DNA of 64,000 nucleotides from DATFXM01 sp035315885 (GCA_035315885.1 DATFXM010000007.1:15167-79166), one strand, 5' to 3'; counted from the first letter of the stretch, positions 43,898-54,097 are shown. The notes: generated by a model not told the origin, from the sequence alone. Made by a program: numbers and translations.

Positions 43898-44056
43898 GAG
43901 TGCTGAGTGCTGAGTTCGTCGTTGCGAGCCTCGACTAAAAACAATTGGAACCATAAGCGAAAGCCATTTTCCAAAACTCAGCACTCAGCACTCAGCACTC
44001 AGCACTCAGCACTCAGCACTCAGCACTCAGCACTCAGCACTCAGCACTCACACTCA
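43898..44056. repeat. AGTGCTG palindromic element, copy 2 (expanded arm)
   Basis: The left arm has two and a half AGTGCTG units, then GTTCGTCGTTGCGAGCCTCG, ACTAAAAACAATTGGAACC and AAGCGAAAGCCATTTTCC. The right arm has ten CAGCACT heptads without interruption (43979-44048), then CACACTCAGCG. The stop codon of the cytochrome gene (TGA, 44054-44056) lies in its edge. Arms are strongly unequal, so the right arm has grown. Confidence 0.93.
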
Positions 44057-45235
44057 GCGAGAACCCGACCCCAATCTCGGAATGGCGAACTTCGAAGCGT
44101 CCACCGGAACGTTGGTCTTTAAGTCCGCGATCTTTCGCGTCCCCGAGATGTTGTTGCTCGTATACGACACCTTGATCGAAAACGGCAGCTTGACGCCTTC
44201 AACGTCACGATAATCGTCGTAGTCGACCAGCTCGGGATCGGCTCCAACTATCGTGTCCCGCAAAATCAAACGACGCAGCAGCAATCCGCTCTGCGTATCG
44301 AAGTAGAAAACGACCCGCTTCTTATCTGGAGTTGTCATCCGCAACCGATATGCCTCGTGCTCTCCTATCTTTTCCTTCCCGCCGTACAGAATTCGCGGCA
44401 GCGGCTCCTTTATCTGAATCGGCTCGAGACTGAGCGCGAGAGTCTTCAGCCGGTCCAGCTCGTAAGGATTCAGCGGGCGAGTCTCCCGATCAGTTTTTAT
44501 CCACCCGGCGGCCCCATCGAACGCCTGCACAGACTCTCCCTGTTTTGTAGTCACCACCGATCGCATACGGTCGGGACCCTCATAGGTAAGCTCCATTGGC
44601 AGCGAGGTACCATCGGCAATGACAATCGATCCTTTGATGACCCGGCTCTTGATCTTCTGCGCGGCCTCCCTGCCTCCGACTGCTTGCACGTACTTTGCAA
44701 CGATCTGTTGAGGCACCGGCATCGGCTGTTGGGGAGCCGGGCCTTCCGCGCGCGTTTCGACGGGTAGCGGCAGAGGCGGGACGGCGACAGGGTGCTCTCC
44801 ACCGCGATGGCAAGCAAAACAGGACACCTCGTTTCGGCCCTCGAAGTTGGCCTTGTTGATGTCTATGGTCATCTGGATCATCTTGCGCGCGGTCTGTTTT
44901 GCTTTTTTGTCGTCTTTGTCGAATTCAAACTTATTATCGGGAGTCCTGACGTGACACGCGTCGCACTTCACTCCGAGCGCAGCGCTGAACAACTGCATAA
45001 CAGGGATGAGTTGGGAATCGGGCAATCCCTTAAGGGCCTGAATATTCTTATGGGTTTGCTCGACTGGTTTGTCTTCGGGCTGAGCCATCGCGGCGGGCTG
45101 AGCATTGGCCTGCTGTTGTTGTTGCGACGGTCCGTCGGCGCGTGCCGTATTGCCGAATCGGCCTGAGATGGTCAAGGCTGCGACAACAAACAGTGCCAGC
45201 GCGAGCACGGCTCGCTTTAAGGCGTATCGGTCCAT
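44054..45235 (-). CDS. Exported c-type cytochrome-like protein with two haem motifs
   Basis: A 393-residue protein with a signal/anchor helix (about 8-30) and a Gln/Ala-rich spacer. Two haem-c sites are CDACH (91-95) and CFACH (139-143). PDSQLIPVMQLFSAALGVKCDACH resembles the tetrahaem cytochrome subunit of photosynthetic reaction centres, a fold common in acidobacterial proteins. The C-terminal part (about 180-393) is beta-rich with AVGGREAAQKIKSRV and resembles outer-membrane lipoprotein-sorting-like folds. Start has an AAGGAG site. It lies between two ADOP genes with repeat elements on both sides. Confidence 0.88.
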   Translation of the reverse strand: MDRYALKRAVLALALFVVAALTISGRFGNTARADGPSQQQQQANAQPAAMAQPEDKPVEQTHKNIQALKGLPDSQLIPVMQLFSAALGVKCDACHVRTPDNKFEFDKDDKKAKQTARKMIQMTIDINKANFEGRNEVSCFACHRGGEHPVAVPPLPLPVETRAEGPAPQQPMPVPQQIVAKYVQAVGGREAAQKIKSRVIKGSIVIADGTSLPMELTYEGPDRMRSVVTTKQGESVQAFDGAAGWIKTDRETRPLNPYELDRLKTLALSLEPIQIKEPLPRILYGGKEKIGEHEAYRLRMTTPDKKRVVFYFDTQSGLLLRRLILRDTIVGADPELVDYDDYRDVEGVKLPFSIKVSYTSNNISGTRKIADLKTNVPVDASKFAIPRLGSGSR

Positions 45236-45320
45236 CTGCGATGTTCTCCTTGGATGAGGTCTTTCCACTGAAGAGGAAAACTGATACCTGAGACCACGAT
45301 TCCGGGTCAACGGGATCTCG

Positions 45321-45419
45321 GAGTGCTGAGTGCTGAGTTCGTAGCTGCGGCCTCGACTAATAATGGAACCTGACAGCGAAACGCATGTTCCGAAACTCAC
45401 CGCTCAGCACTCGGTACTC
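45321..45419. repeat. AGTGCTG palindromic element, copy 3
   Basis: The left arm has two AGTGCTG units, then GTTCGTAGCTGCGGCCTCG and ACTAATAATGGAACC. A tail follows: GACAGCGAAACGCATGTTCC, then GAAACTCACCGCTCAGCACT and CGGTACTC. It is the most diverged of the five copies, with single-base changes in the right arm. It lies between the second ADOP stop (45420) and the cytochrome start (45235). Confidence 0.88.
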
Positions 45420-47870
45420 TCACTCCCACCTGAGCGCAACCATTGGATCGACCTTCAGAGCTCGACGGGCAGGTATCAGCGTCGCCAGAAGTGATACCAC
45501 GATCAATATCGCTGCGCTGCCAAGCAAGGTCAGGGGATCTCGAGGGCTGATGCCGAAAAGGGACCCCGCCGTTATTCCAGTCACAAGCACCGCAGCCACC
45601 AGACCTATCGCAACCCCCGCTGACACCATTATCCCTGCCTGTTTGAGCATCAGGCTCATCACCTGACCCTTCCCGGCCCCGAGTGCCATCCTGATCCCGA
45701 TCTCCCGCGTACGTTGAGCGACCGAATAAGCCATCACTCCGTAAACACCAATCGCCGAAAGGATCAGCGCCAGTACACCCGCCGTCCCAAGTAGCGTAGC
45801 CTGCGAGCGCTGGGCCTGCAGCGACTGGGACAGTCGGTCTTCCACCGTCTGCACGTTCAACAGCGAGAGGCTCGCGTCGAGCTGGTGAATCTCGTTTTGA
45901 AGGCTGGCTACCATGCCGCTAATCTGCGCGCCGGTCCGAACATGAAGCGTCACTTGCGGCGAATACTCCTGTTGAAGAGGAATATAGACAAGCGGCCGCC
46001 GGCTCTCTACAAGGCTGGTCACCTTGCAGTCGCGAGCTATCCCGACTATTTGACGAAAATCAGGATCGCCGAAAAACTTGAATCGCTTTCCAAGCGCGTC
46101 GTCGTTGGGAAAGAACCTCTTTGCCATTGCTTCGTTGATGATCACTACATGGGGAGCCATTTCGTTGTCGCTCTCCCAGAAGTCCCGTCCGTTAATCAGC
46201 GGGATGCCGAGAGTCTCGAAATAATTCGCTCCGATGTCATTGGTCTGCACCAGCACACCTTTGCCGCCACTCGCAGGGTCTTGACCTTCAATGAAGACAC
46301 TGCGCATGAAACCAAAACCCACCGGCCGATCCCGCTCTATCGTGGCCGCGACAACGCCGGGCATTGCCCTCACTCGTTCGAGTAACTGCCGATGAAACTG
46401 TCTGGCCTGAGGTTCGGTGTAACCCTCCCTGCCAAAGTTGAATCCGATCAGAATCGCATTGCTGGTGATGAACCCCGGGTCGACCTGGCTGGCCTTCTGC
46501 AGGCTGCGCACGAACAACCCCGCGGTAACCAGAGCGAACAGCGATAGCGCAACCTGCAAAGTCACAAGGCAGGCTCTCAGATTGATCTTGAGCGCTTGCC
46601 TCCCTACCGGAATCGTTACATCTCCCTTCAGCGCCATGACCAGGTCAGGACGTGACGAGTGAAGCGCGGGCACAAGTCCAAAAACGATGCCGCTTGCAGC
46701 CGAGATGCCAAGAGCGAACAAGAGCACCCGCCAATCCAGCACATCGGTCTTCTGATTTGGTCCGCCAAACCCGAGCGGCAGGAGCGACGCAATCACGTTT
46801 CTGGTAAGATGCGCTGTCAGAACCCCCAGAGCACCTCCGATCAATGAGAGGACTAGACTCTCGCTTATAAGTTGGCGAATCAGCCTTCCGCGCGATGCTC
46901 CGATTGCCATGCGGATCGCGATCTCGCGGGTTCTCTTCGTTGCTCGCGCAAGCAGGAGGTTGGTCACGTTTGCGCAAGCGATCAACAAGACAATTCCAAC
47001 GATCAGCATCAGCACCAGGAAAATCGAGGTGAGTTGGCCGTTGCCCGTCGGGTCGGTCCGCGCCTGCAGCAGCGGAACCAGCATCACGCTTCGGCCTTCA
47101 TTGTCCTTGGGGTACTCACGTTCCAGATTCGAGGCTAGCGAGCTCATCGAAGCCTGCGCCTGTTGCAGCGTAACTCCCGGCTTTAGCCGGCCGATTACAT
47201 TGAAGGCGAGGCCGCGACGGCCGTCGTAAAACAGAGCCAGATCGGGTTGCAGTTCGCGATGCATGGACATCGGAACCCATAAATCCGGGGAGCCACCAAT
47301 ATCAGTTCCGCTGAAGTCGCTCGGTGCGATCCCGATCACCGCAAAAGACTGGCGATTCAATGAGCACGTTTGACCGATTAGCGATTTGTCAGCGGCAAAG
47401 TCCCGCTGCCAGCAACCGTAGCTCAGAACTGCTATCGGGTTCGCGCCAAGGGTCTTGTCTTCGTCGGGATAAAAAGTCCGTCCGAGGTAGGGCTTCACAC
47501 CGAGCACGTCGAAATAGTTTGCGGTTACTACTTCGCCGAACAACTGGCGGCTTTCGCCGTCTCCTTTGTTCAGATTCACGGTGGCAAAGTTGTACGCGAG
47601 AACGTCGGTGAACACATCGTTGTTGTCGCGATAATCTTTGTAGTTGTAATGAGACGAAGGGAGCGGTCCGGGGTTTTTGACGTCGGTGGTGAACACCGAG
47701 ACCAGTCGCTTGGCGTCTTCAGCCGGAAGCGGCGAAAACAGTAGTGAGTTGATCATGCTGAATATCGCCGTGTTTGCTCCGACTCCAAGAGCTAGCGAGA
47801 GCACTGCTACGGTGGTGAAGCCGATATTCTTTAGAAGAACCCTCAGCGCATATCGAACGTCTCTGAACAT
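45420..47870 (-). CDS. ADOP-family orphan permease 2
   Basis: An 816-residue permease of the same two-half plan. It shows LSLALGVGANTAIFSMINSLLFSPL, LLLARATKRTREIAIRMAIGASRGRL and GVMAYSVAQRTREIGIRMALGAGKGQV, ending PARRALKVDPMVALRWE. No ATPase gene is near. The last residue pair WE differs from RYE in the others. Start is ATG at 47870 with a helix that begins right after. Flanked by an AGTGCTG element downstream and a TTTCTGG-type element upstream. Confidence 0.94.
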   Translation of the reverse strand: MFRDVRYALRVLLKNIGFTTVAVLSLALGVGANTAIFSMINSLLFSPLPAEDAKRLVSVFTTDVKNPGPLPSSHYNYKDYRDNNDVFTDVLAYNFATVNLNKGDGESRQLFGEVVTANYFDVLGVKPYLGRTFYPDEDKTLGANPIAVLSYGCWQRDFAADKSLIGQTCSLNRQSFAVIGIAPSDFSGTDIGGSPDLWVPMSMHRELQPDLALFYDGRRGLAFNVIGRLKPGVTLQQAQASMSSLASNLEREYPKDNEGRSVMLVPLLQARTDPTGNGQLTSIFLVLMLIVGIVLLIACANVTNLLLARATKRTREIAIRMAIGASRGRLIRQLISESLVLSLIGGALGVLTAHLTRNVIASLLPLGFGGPNQKTDVLDWRVLLFALGISAASGIVFGLVPALHSSRPDLVMALKGDVTIPVGRQALKINLRACLVTLQVALSLFALVTAGLFVRSLQKASQVDPGFITSNAILIGFNFGREGYTEPQARQFHRQLLERVRAMPGVVAATIERDRPVGFGFMRSVFIEGQDPASGGKGVLVQTNDIGANYFETLGIPLINGRDFWESDNEMAPHVVIINEAMAKRFFPNDDALGKRFKFFGDPDFRQIVGIARDCKVTSLVESRRPLVYIPLQQEYSPQVTLHVRTGAQISGMVASLQNEIHQLDASLSLLNVQTVEDRLSQSLQAQRSQATLLGTAGVLALILSAIGVYGVMAYSVAQRTREIGIRMALGAGKGQVMSLMLKQAGIMVSAGVAIGLVAAVLVTGITAGSLFGISPRDPLTLLGSAAILIVVSLLATLIPARRALKVDPMVALRWE

Positions 47871-47883
47871 AGATTACCCCATT

Positions 47884-48116
47884 GAGTTTCGGGTTTAGGG
47901 TTTCTCGTTTCTGGTTTCTGGTTTTGGATTCTGGTTTCCGGAATATTGCATTCTTTGCGGGCCTTGCGAGATTTACGTCCTTTGCGAAACCCCAGCTTGT
48001 TTGTTCAGCTATCGAGGGGACAGCGACCCCTCGTTCCGCGACTAACAACTAGACTGGTAAAAGCCCCCGAAGAAACCAGAATGAGAAACCAGAAACGAGA
48101 AACCAGAAACGAGTAA
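47884..48116. repeat. Palindromic heptad element with TTTCTGG units
   Basis: The left arm (47884-47940) has TTTCGGG, TTTAGGG, TTTCTCG, TTTCTGG and TTTCTGG. The right arm (48075-48113) has GAAACCAGAATGAGAAACC and AGAAACGAGAAACCAGAAAC. In the loop, GAGGGGACAGCGACCCCTC forms a second perfect hairpin (near 48014-48032). It lies between the response-regulator gene stop (48117) and the second ADOP start (47870). Confidence 0.85.
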
Positions 48117-49388
48117 CTACAAACCTGCGCTCAGCACTATCAACGTCACGTCATCCCCAAAGGATCCAAAAGTAAACCCCCTCAGCGAGTCGATGATCGC
48201 ACCCCGAAGGCCCGCCGCATCCATTACGCGATTCTCAACTGCAAGTTTGATCAGTCGCTCCTCACCAAATTCCTCGCCGCCTGGCGCGCACGCCTCCGTC
48301 ACCCCATCAGTAAACATCAACAGCCGGTCGCCCGAACGAATCACCGTTTCGCATTGCTCGTACGACGCAACTTCAAACGGACCCAACACCGATCCCCCAC
48401 ATTCCAACCGCTCAACTGACCCATTAGCCCTGATCAGAACCGGCGGATTGTGTCCCGCATTTGCGTACGCCAGCCTCCCGCTCCTGCCTTCCAACACACA
48501 GTAAAAGAAACTTATGAACCGATCTTGCCGCGTGCTGGATGCAACCGCCGAATTCAGCCGGGCGCAGATTCCCGCAGGCAATTCGTTCCTGGTAGCCAGC
48601 GCCCGGAACGCCGCTTGCACGTTCGACATCAAGAGTGCGGCGGGCATCCCCTTGCCCGAAACGTCGCCGATGCACATCGCAATCGTGTCGGAATCGAAAC
48701 TCAGCACGTCGTAGTAGTCCCCTCCCACGGTTCGTGCCGGCTCCCACGCCGCCGCTATGGTGTAGCCCTCCAACTGTGGGATCGAATCGGGAATGAGCCG
48801 CTCCTGAATCGCTCTCGCGTCGGAAAGCTCCTGCTGACGCTGTGCGCTCAGCTTCTGCGAGTCTCTCGCGGCGCGCCCTTTTTTTATATGACGCCGAAGC
48901 ATCGCGATGAGCTGGTCATTCTCCCAGGGCTTCAGAATAAAATCGGTTACCCCGCCTCGCAGAGCCTCAATGGCGATATCCACGCTGCCCCAGGCGGTCA
49001 TCACCACGACCGGCAGTTCGCTGTCCAACTCGCGCACCCGCGCCAACAGATTCAAACCTTCATAACCCGAGGTCGTGTCACGCGCGTAGTTCAGATCCAT
49101 GAGCAACAGGTCAAAGCTCTCGCGCCTCAGCGCGTCAAGCGCTGCGGCAGGCGAAGTCACCGCTTCCGTGGAGAATCCTGCCCCTTTGAGCAGAAGCCTG
49201 AGCGCCTCCAGCACATCCGGCTGATCATCCGCTATTAAGGTGCGCGGCCTCGGTTCTGCCGCAATCATAGCCTGCGCTTCCATAGCTTGCGTTCCCATTG
49301 CTTGTGCTCCGCCGCGGTCCTGACGGGTGACGGGCTTCAGGGCCGGACCGGTTACTGATGACAAAAATGGCGCTGGATAACTTGTCAC
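48117..49388 (-). CDS. Receiver-PP2C (SpoIIE/RsbU-type) phosphatase
   Basis: A 423-residue cytosolic signalling protein. Residues 1-48 are a variable head with a five-residue repeat (MGTQA MEAQA MIAAE). The receiver (about 49-170) has IADDQPDVLEAL, Asp98 in LLLMDLNYARD, and LKPW; a coiled-coil linker follows. The phosphatase domain (about 195-423) has GGDYYDV, CIGDVSGKGMPAAL, FTDGVTEA and FGDDVTLIVL, with the metal-binding aspartates. Such proteins dephosphorylate anti-anti-sigma factors. No such partner is in the window. Start is GTG at 49388; later ATG starts within the repeat are possible. Confidence 0.93.
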   Translation of the reverse strand: MTSYPAPFLSSVTGPALKPVTRQDRGGAQAMGTQAMEAQAMIAAEPRPRTLIADDQPDVLEALRLLLKGAGFSTEAVTSPAAALDALRRESFDLLLMDLNYARDTTSGYEGLNLLARVRELDSELPVVVMTAWGSVDIAIEALRGGVTDFILKPWENDQLIAMLRRHIKKGRAARDSQKLSAQRQQELSDARAIQERLIPDSIPQLEGYTIAAAWEPARTVGGDYYDVLSFDSDTIAMCIGDVSGKGMPAALLMSNVQAAFRALATRNELPAGICARLNSAVASSTRQDRFISFFYCVLEGRSGRLAYANAGHNPPVLIRANGSVERLECGGSVLGPFEVASYEQCETVIRSGDRLLMFTDGVTEACAPGGEEFGEERLIKLAVENRVMDAAGLRGAIIDSLRGFTFGSFGDDVTLIVLSAGL

Positions 49389-49554
49389 GCGTCACCTCAC
49401 GACGCGGTCTGAGAGCCAATCGGCGTGCCAGACTAAGACCTGCTACTAACGTAAGCGCGGATAGGGCTTTAGCTCGCTCGCAAGCTTAATCGACACGGGA
49501 GTCGTGTTCGTTTGCGGGATTGTGCAGTTCAGAATCGGCGATGTTCTGCCCGGC

Positions 49555-51621
49555 TTAAGTTTCGCTTTTTGGCCAGTCCCGGCTGATGTCTCGCATTATG
49601 TGCAAGGCAAAAATTTCCTCATTCCGGCGCGCCAGCGACGCGCGCTGCTCACCTTCGAGTACCGCGTCGTATTCCTCGCGAGTCAGCAGAACCTTGAGCC
49701 AGAGCTGCAGGTCCCGGCTGCCCATGGCGAGCCACTCGCCCTTTGGTGAAAAGGCGACCGAGTTGTAGCCGATTTCCGAGAAGCGCAAAGTCTTGATGAC
49801 CTCGCCGCTTTCCAGTTTCCAGACCTTGACGCTCTGTCCGAGGCTTCCGGCTGCCAAGAGCTTTGCGTCAGGACTGAACGCCAGTGAGCTCACGTCATTT
49901 GGGAGTCCGACCAGAGTCTGCACCTCCCGCCCCGACCGCACGCTCCAGATCTTGATCTGCCGATCTTGCCCTCCGGAAGCCAGGAGGTCTCCATTGGGAC
50001 TGAACTCGAGCGATTGTATCCCTCTCGTATGGCCGCGCAGCTCCATAAACTCTCTGCCCGAACTCGCGTTCCAGAGTTTGATCGACTTGTCGAGGCTGGC
50101 GGTGGCGATGAGCCTGCCATCGGGGCAAAATGCGGCTGAGGTTACGTGATGATTGTGCCGGCCGAGGATCTCGACCTGTTTGCCGGTTGCTACGCGCCAA
50201 AGCCTTACAGTTCTGTCGTGACTCCCGCTGACCAGCCATTCGCCGTCAGGACTGAATGCTACTGCTCGAACCTCTCCTGCGTGACCTTCGAGGGTCTTCA
50301 GCTCTGCGCCGCTCTCGGCGTCCCATAATCGAATCGTTTTGTCTCGGCTGGCGGAGGCAAGGAGCTGCGAATCGGGACTGAACGAAACCGAATTGACGCT
50401 GGCCAAATGACCGTCGAGTCTCAACGCATTCACTCCCGAATAAACTTCCCAGATCTTTATCGAACCGTTTAGAAAACCTGCCGCGAGCGTGAGGCCATTT
50501 GGACCGAACGCCACACAGCGAATGTAGTCGTTCAAATCAATTCGATACTGCCGGTAGAAAAGATTTCCGATGTCGCGCAGGTGCCGCTGCATACGAGAGA
50601 GAGTTTCGAGAAACTCCAGACTGCCGCGATAGGTCTTCACCATCGACATTTGCTCTTCAATATCCCGCAGCGCCGACTTCAGCTCTTCTTCGACTGGACG
50701 AGCAATTCTGAGTCCGTCGCGGATCGTTACGCTTTGGCGCACCTCTGCAAGCTGTTCGATGATCGGCTCCATCAACTCTTCGAGCAATCTAACGACTTGC
50801 GGCCGGATGCTATCGAATGAGGGGTCGATACGAGCGCGCTCGTAGTAGCGGGCATCACCTGCTATGGCGACCTCCAACGCACCGAGAGAGCCCGCATCGT
50901 CTCCTCGAATGGCCGCAACCGCGGCAAGTTGATAGTGGGCCTCAAAGAGCTTGGGATTGAGCCTCGCAGCGTCGCTGAGGTGCTCGATTGCCTCGTCAAC
51001 CCGGCGCCTGATAAAGCACACAAGACCGGCAAAGTAGTGGGATTCGGCCGCTTGTCGGGCGTCGGAAGGCCGCGCGTACTTTGCAGCCTTTCTGAAATAC
51101 TCCAGCGCATTGTCGAGATCGGCGAGATGATAGAGATAGATGGACGCGATCGATCTCAGGACGACGAAATCGGGATAGTTTCTGCGTTCGGCTTCGAGAA
51201 AATCGGAGAGCGCCTCTTCGTACCAGCCGTTGAGGTACGCGCGTTCGGCACGACTGCGATAGGCTCGGGCCTCGCGTTCAAACTCCGCAAGTCTTATCTC
51301 GTCCAGAATCGCATTTAGCGCCTGATCGCGCATTTCGAGCTTCCAGACAAGATCCCCGAGCAACAGATTGAAGTCGGCATTCAGGTTGTCGATGCCTCGA
51401 GCCAGGTGTTCTCGATCCAGCTCTAGACGCCGTCGATCATCTGTCTGCGAATTCTGGATGGTGGAATGAACCGCACCCAGTCCCGATTCCACTGCATTGG
51501 TGTATTCCTGTTCGTCGAGCAACACGCTCAATGACGACCGTTGGTCCTCACCCAATTGAACCTGGTTGCGAACATAGTCCTCCCAGGTCAATTCGCCGTT
51601 GTAGATGTCGAGCAACGACAT
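49555..51621 (-). CDS. TPR and WD40 repeat protein
   Basis: A 688-residue protein, probably cytosolic since it has no signal peptide. Residues 1-115 are helical with a coiled coil (about 60-110). TPR-like repeats span about 115-265 (ALEYFRKAAKYARP, AIEHLSDAARLNPKLFEAHY). A coiled coil (about 280-365) leads to seven WD40 repeats (about 370-650) ending in WD-like pairs such as IRLWDAESG, VRLWRVATG and IKLWNASSG. It is a protein-protein scaffold. Its start is 42 nt upstream of the repeat-bordered third ADOP gene, and it lies next to the receiver-PP2C gene. Partners unknown. Confidence 0.9.
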   Translation of the reverse strand: MSLLDIYNGELTWEDYVRNQVQLGEDQRSSLSVLLDEQEYTNAVESGLGAVHSTIQNSQTDDRRRLELDREHLARGIDNLNADFNLLLGDLVWKLEMRDQALNAILDEIRLAEFEREARAYRSRAERAYLNGWYEEALSDFLEAERRNYPDFVVLRSIASIYLYHLADLDNALEYFRKAAKYARPSDARQAAESHYFAGLVCFIRRRVDEAIEHLSDAARLNPKLFEAHYQLAAVAAIRGDDAGSLGALEVAIAGDARYYERARIDPSFDSIRPQVVRLLEELMEPIIEQLAEVRQSVTIRDGLRIARPVEEELKSALRDIEEQMSMVKTYRGSLEFLETLSRMQRHLRDIGNLFYRQYRIDLNDYIRCVAFGPNGLTLAAGFLNGSIKIWEVYSGVNALRLDGHLASVNSVSFSPDSQLLASASRDKTIRLWDAESGAELKTLEGHAGEVRAVAFSPDGEWLVSGSHDRTVRLWRVATGKQVEILGRHNHHVTSAAFCPDGRLIATASLDKSIKLWNASSGREFMELRGHTRGIQSLEFSPNGDLLASGGQDRQIKIWSVRSGREVQTLVGLPNDVSSLAFSPDAKLLAAGSLGQSVKVWKLESGEVIKTLRFSEIGYNSVAFSPKGEWLAMGSRDLQLWLKVLLTREEYDAVLEGEQRASLARRNEEIFALHIMRDISRDWPKSET

Positions 51622-51668
51622 AAGAGTTCAGAGTTCTGAGTTCTGAGTCTGAGGACTCGGGACTCATT
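51622..51668. repeat. TTCTGAG heptad tract with small hairpin
   Basis: GAGTTCAGAGTTCTGAG, TTCTGAG and TCTGAGGACTCGGGACTC. The heptad TTCTGAG repeats about three times; GAGTCTGAGGACTCGGGACTC can fold. The third ADOP stop (TGA, 51664-51666) is the first triplet after it on the minus strand. Confidence 0.7.
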
Positions 51669-54078
51669 CACTGCGAAGTGCGCTCATCGGCTCGACGCGC
51701 GCCGCTCTTCGAGCAGGCAGATAGGCGGCCGCAAGCGCAACGAAACCCAAGAGAGCCGCGACGGTTAAAAACGTCGCGGGATCGATTGGACGCACTTCGA
51801 ACAGTAGATTGCTCAGAAAACGTGACAGCCACATTGCCGATGCGATCCCGAGGGCCAGACCGGCTCCGGTGACTCTCGACGCCTCTCTCAAGACCATCCA
51901 TATCACCGTTCGACGGCTCGCCCCGAGCGCTACTCTGACACCGATTTCGCGGGTCCGTCTCGAAACAGAGTACGAGATCACACCAAAGATGCCGATCGCC
52001 GCCAGCAAGAGCGCGACCGCCGCAAACACGCCGAGAAGCAGTGTGTAGAACCGCGGCTCGTTCACTGATGCCGCCATTGTCTGCCGCATCGTACGAAGCC
52101 TGGTTGGAGGACTCTCGGGATCGACTGACAATACTGCCTCTCGAACTGCTCCAATCAACGAGGCGGGCTCTACTTTGGTGCGTACGGCTACGTGCAACCC
52201 GGGAAATGGGCGCTGGCTTAGCGGCACGTAGATCTGGAAGCCCGACGGGGCAGCCAGACCGTCGTACTTCGTATCTCCGACTACACCGATTATTGTCCGT
52301 CGAACGCCCGAAACGGTGATTGAGAGTCCGACCACATCTTGATCCCGGAAATAAAAATCTTTCAGAGTGCGGTTGATAATTGCCACGGGCTCCGACGTTG
52401 CATTGTCGCTTTCGCGAAAAGTTCTACCGTCCAGCAGCGATAGCCCGACTGACTCAATAAAGTCTGGGCTCGCCGGGAGGAACCACGCCAGTGGACTTGG
52501 ACTCGACGGGTCGGGATCGCCAACGCTGAATCCGTCACTCTGCTGCACCATGTTTGGCGGAATGCTGGTGCTTGCCCCGGCGGATTCAACCCCGGGAACT
52601 CCTCTGATCTTGTCAAGCACTGTTTTGAAATAACGACCTTGCTCGTCGGGCCCCGGATATCGGCTCAGCGAGGCTCCGATATCCAACGTAAGAATGTGAT
52701 CGGGCGAGAACCCGGGGTCGACTCGAATCAGCCTGATGAAACTCTTGATCATCAGCCCTGCACCGGTCACCAGCAGTACCGCAACTGCCACTTCAAAGAT
52801 CACCAGCATGTTGCGCGCCCGCCGGCTGCCCAGGCGGTCGAAACCTTCTCGAGAGCCCTCGCGCAGCGCGCCGTACAGGTCAGAACGTCTTGCACGCAAC
52901 GCCGGAGCAAAGCCGAATAGAATCCCGGTCGCAATCGCGGTCACCATTGCAAACGTCAAAACCGAAGTATCGACTCTTACACTCTCGAGGCGGGGAACAC
53001 CTGCGGGGCTTAGCTGTAGAAATGATTCGACTCCCCACAAAGCCAACAAGACCCCGAACACCGCACCCAGAAGAGCGATGACAAGGCTTTCGGTCAGTAT
53101 CTGAGCAACAATTCTGCCGCTCGAAGCGCCGAGCGCACGCCTGATTGCCATCTCCCGCTCCCGCGAAGTAGCGCGTGCGAGCATCAAGTTCGCTACGTTC
53201 ACGCAGGAAATCAACAACACGAACCCTACCCCCGCCAGCAACACAAGCAGCGGCCGTTCAACACTCCCAACCATTTGTTCTCGAAGCGCAACCATCGAGA
53301 CGTTGAGGTCAGCATCTTCCCGGTACTGCTCTCCGAGCCGCTTTTCAATTTGGTCAACGTCAGCCTGTGCTTGTTCGAGCGGAACGCCCTTCTTCAGTTT
53401 GGCGAATGCCCGATACCCTCGGAGATTTCGGCTGCCGATCCAATTGCCCACCGTGGGATTCGCCGAGAGCTTATGAAGGTCGAACATGCTCACCCAAAGA
53501 TCGACGTCCGGCGTTGGAAACCGAAACGAAGCGGGCATCACTCCAACGACGGTGTAGTCGTTGTCGTTTAGTCGGATGGATTGTCCCAGAACGTTCTTAT
53601 CGCCGTGGTAAACAGTCTGCCAAAGACCATGACCGAGGACTGCTACCGGCGAGCGCTCGTCGGATGAATCAAGGGACCTTCCAAGCGTCGGATTGACTCC
53701 GAGCAACCTGAAGAAATCGGGCGTCACAATCGCGGCCCTGACCAGCTCGCCGCTATTCGACCGGTCAAGCTTGTAGGCGTTGTAGGCGTATGCGGCGATT
53801 CCCTCGAGCGTCGTGTTCTGCGCCTGCCAATCCAGAAGGTCCGGCAAGGAATTGTTGTAGCGGTCTGACTGTTTCTGCGCAGGACGCAGCCATATCATCG
53901 CGAGCCTATCTGCGTCCGGGTACGGCAAGGGCCGGAAGAGAATGCCGTAGACCGCGCTGAAGATCGCCGTATTCGCGCCGATTCCGATCGCAAGCGTCAG
54001 CACAGCTATCGCGGTGAACCCTCGATTCTTGGCCAGAGTCCTCACCGCGTAGCGCAAATCCTGTAATACGAAGCTCAT
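51664..54078 (-). CDS. ADOP-family orphan permease 3
   Basis: An 804-residue permease of the family. Motifs include LTLAIGIGANTAIFSAVYGILFRPL, NLMLARATSREREMAIRRALGASSGRI and GVISYSVSRRTREIGVRVALGASRRTV, ending PARRAARVEPMSALRSE. The final SE in place of YE and VEP in place of VDP mark it as the most diverged tail. It follows the TPR/WD40 gene in the same direction with 42 bp between, so co-transcription is possible. No ATPase domain is present. Confidence 0.93.
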   Translation of the reverse strand: MSFVLQDLRYAVRTLAKNRGFTAIAVLTLAIGIGANTAIFSAVYGILFRPLPYPDADRLAMIWLRPAQKQSDRYNNSLPDLLDWQAQNTTLEGIAAYAYNAYKLDRSNSGELVRAAIVTPDFFRLLGVNPTLGRSLDSSDERSPVAVLGHGLWQTVYHGDKNVLGQSIRLNDNDYTVVGVMPASFRFPTPDVDLWVSMFDLHKLSANPTVGNWIGSRNLRGYRAFAKLKKGVPLEQAQADVDQIEKRLGEQYREDADLNVSMVALREQMVGSVERPLLVLLAGVGFVLLISCVNVANLMLARATSREREMAIRRALGASSGRIVAQILTESLVIALLGAVFGVLLALWGVESFLQLSPAGVPRLESVRVDTSVLTFAMVTAIATGILFGFAPALRARRSDLYGALREGSREGFDRLGSRRARNMLVIFEVAVAVLLVTGAGLMIKSFIRLIRVDPGFSPDHILTLDIGASLSRYPGPDEQGRYFKTVLDKIRGVPGVESAGASTSIPPNMVQQSDGFSVGDPDPSSPSPLAWFLPASPDFIESVGLSLLDGRTFRESDNATSEPVAIINRTLKDFYFRDQDVVGLSITVSGVRRTIIGVVGDTKYDGLAAPSGFQIYVPLSQRPFPGLHVAVRTKVEPASLIGAVREAVLSVDPESPPTRLRTMRQTMAASVNEPRFYTLLLGVFAAVALLLAAIGIFGVISYSVSRRTREIGVRVALGASRRTVIWMVLREASRVTGAGLALGIASAMWLSRFLSNLLFEVRPIDPATFLTVAALLGFVALAAAYLPARRAARVEPMSALRSE

Positions 54079-54097
54079 GGAATCTCCTTCGAGTTTC

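Noticed and set aside
43871..43984. Longer start for ADOP 1 (and similarly for ADOP 5 and the cytochrome)
   Set aside because: The added residues (such as TQHSALST) are translations of the repeat element; other family members start at the chosen Met.
43979..44048. Short-repeat array that might be mistaken for CRISPR
   Set aside because: Ten direct CAGCACT heptads with no spacers between and no cas genes; it is one arm of a palindrome.
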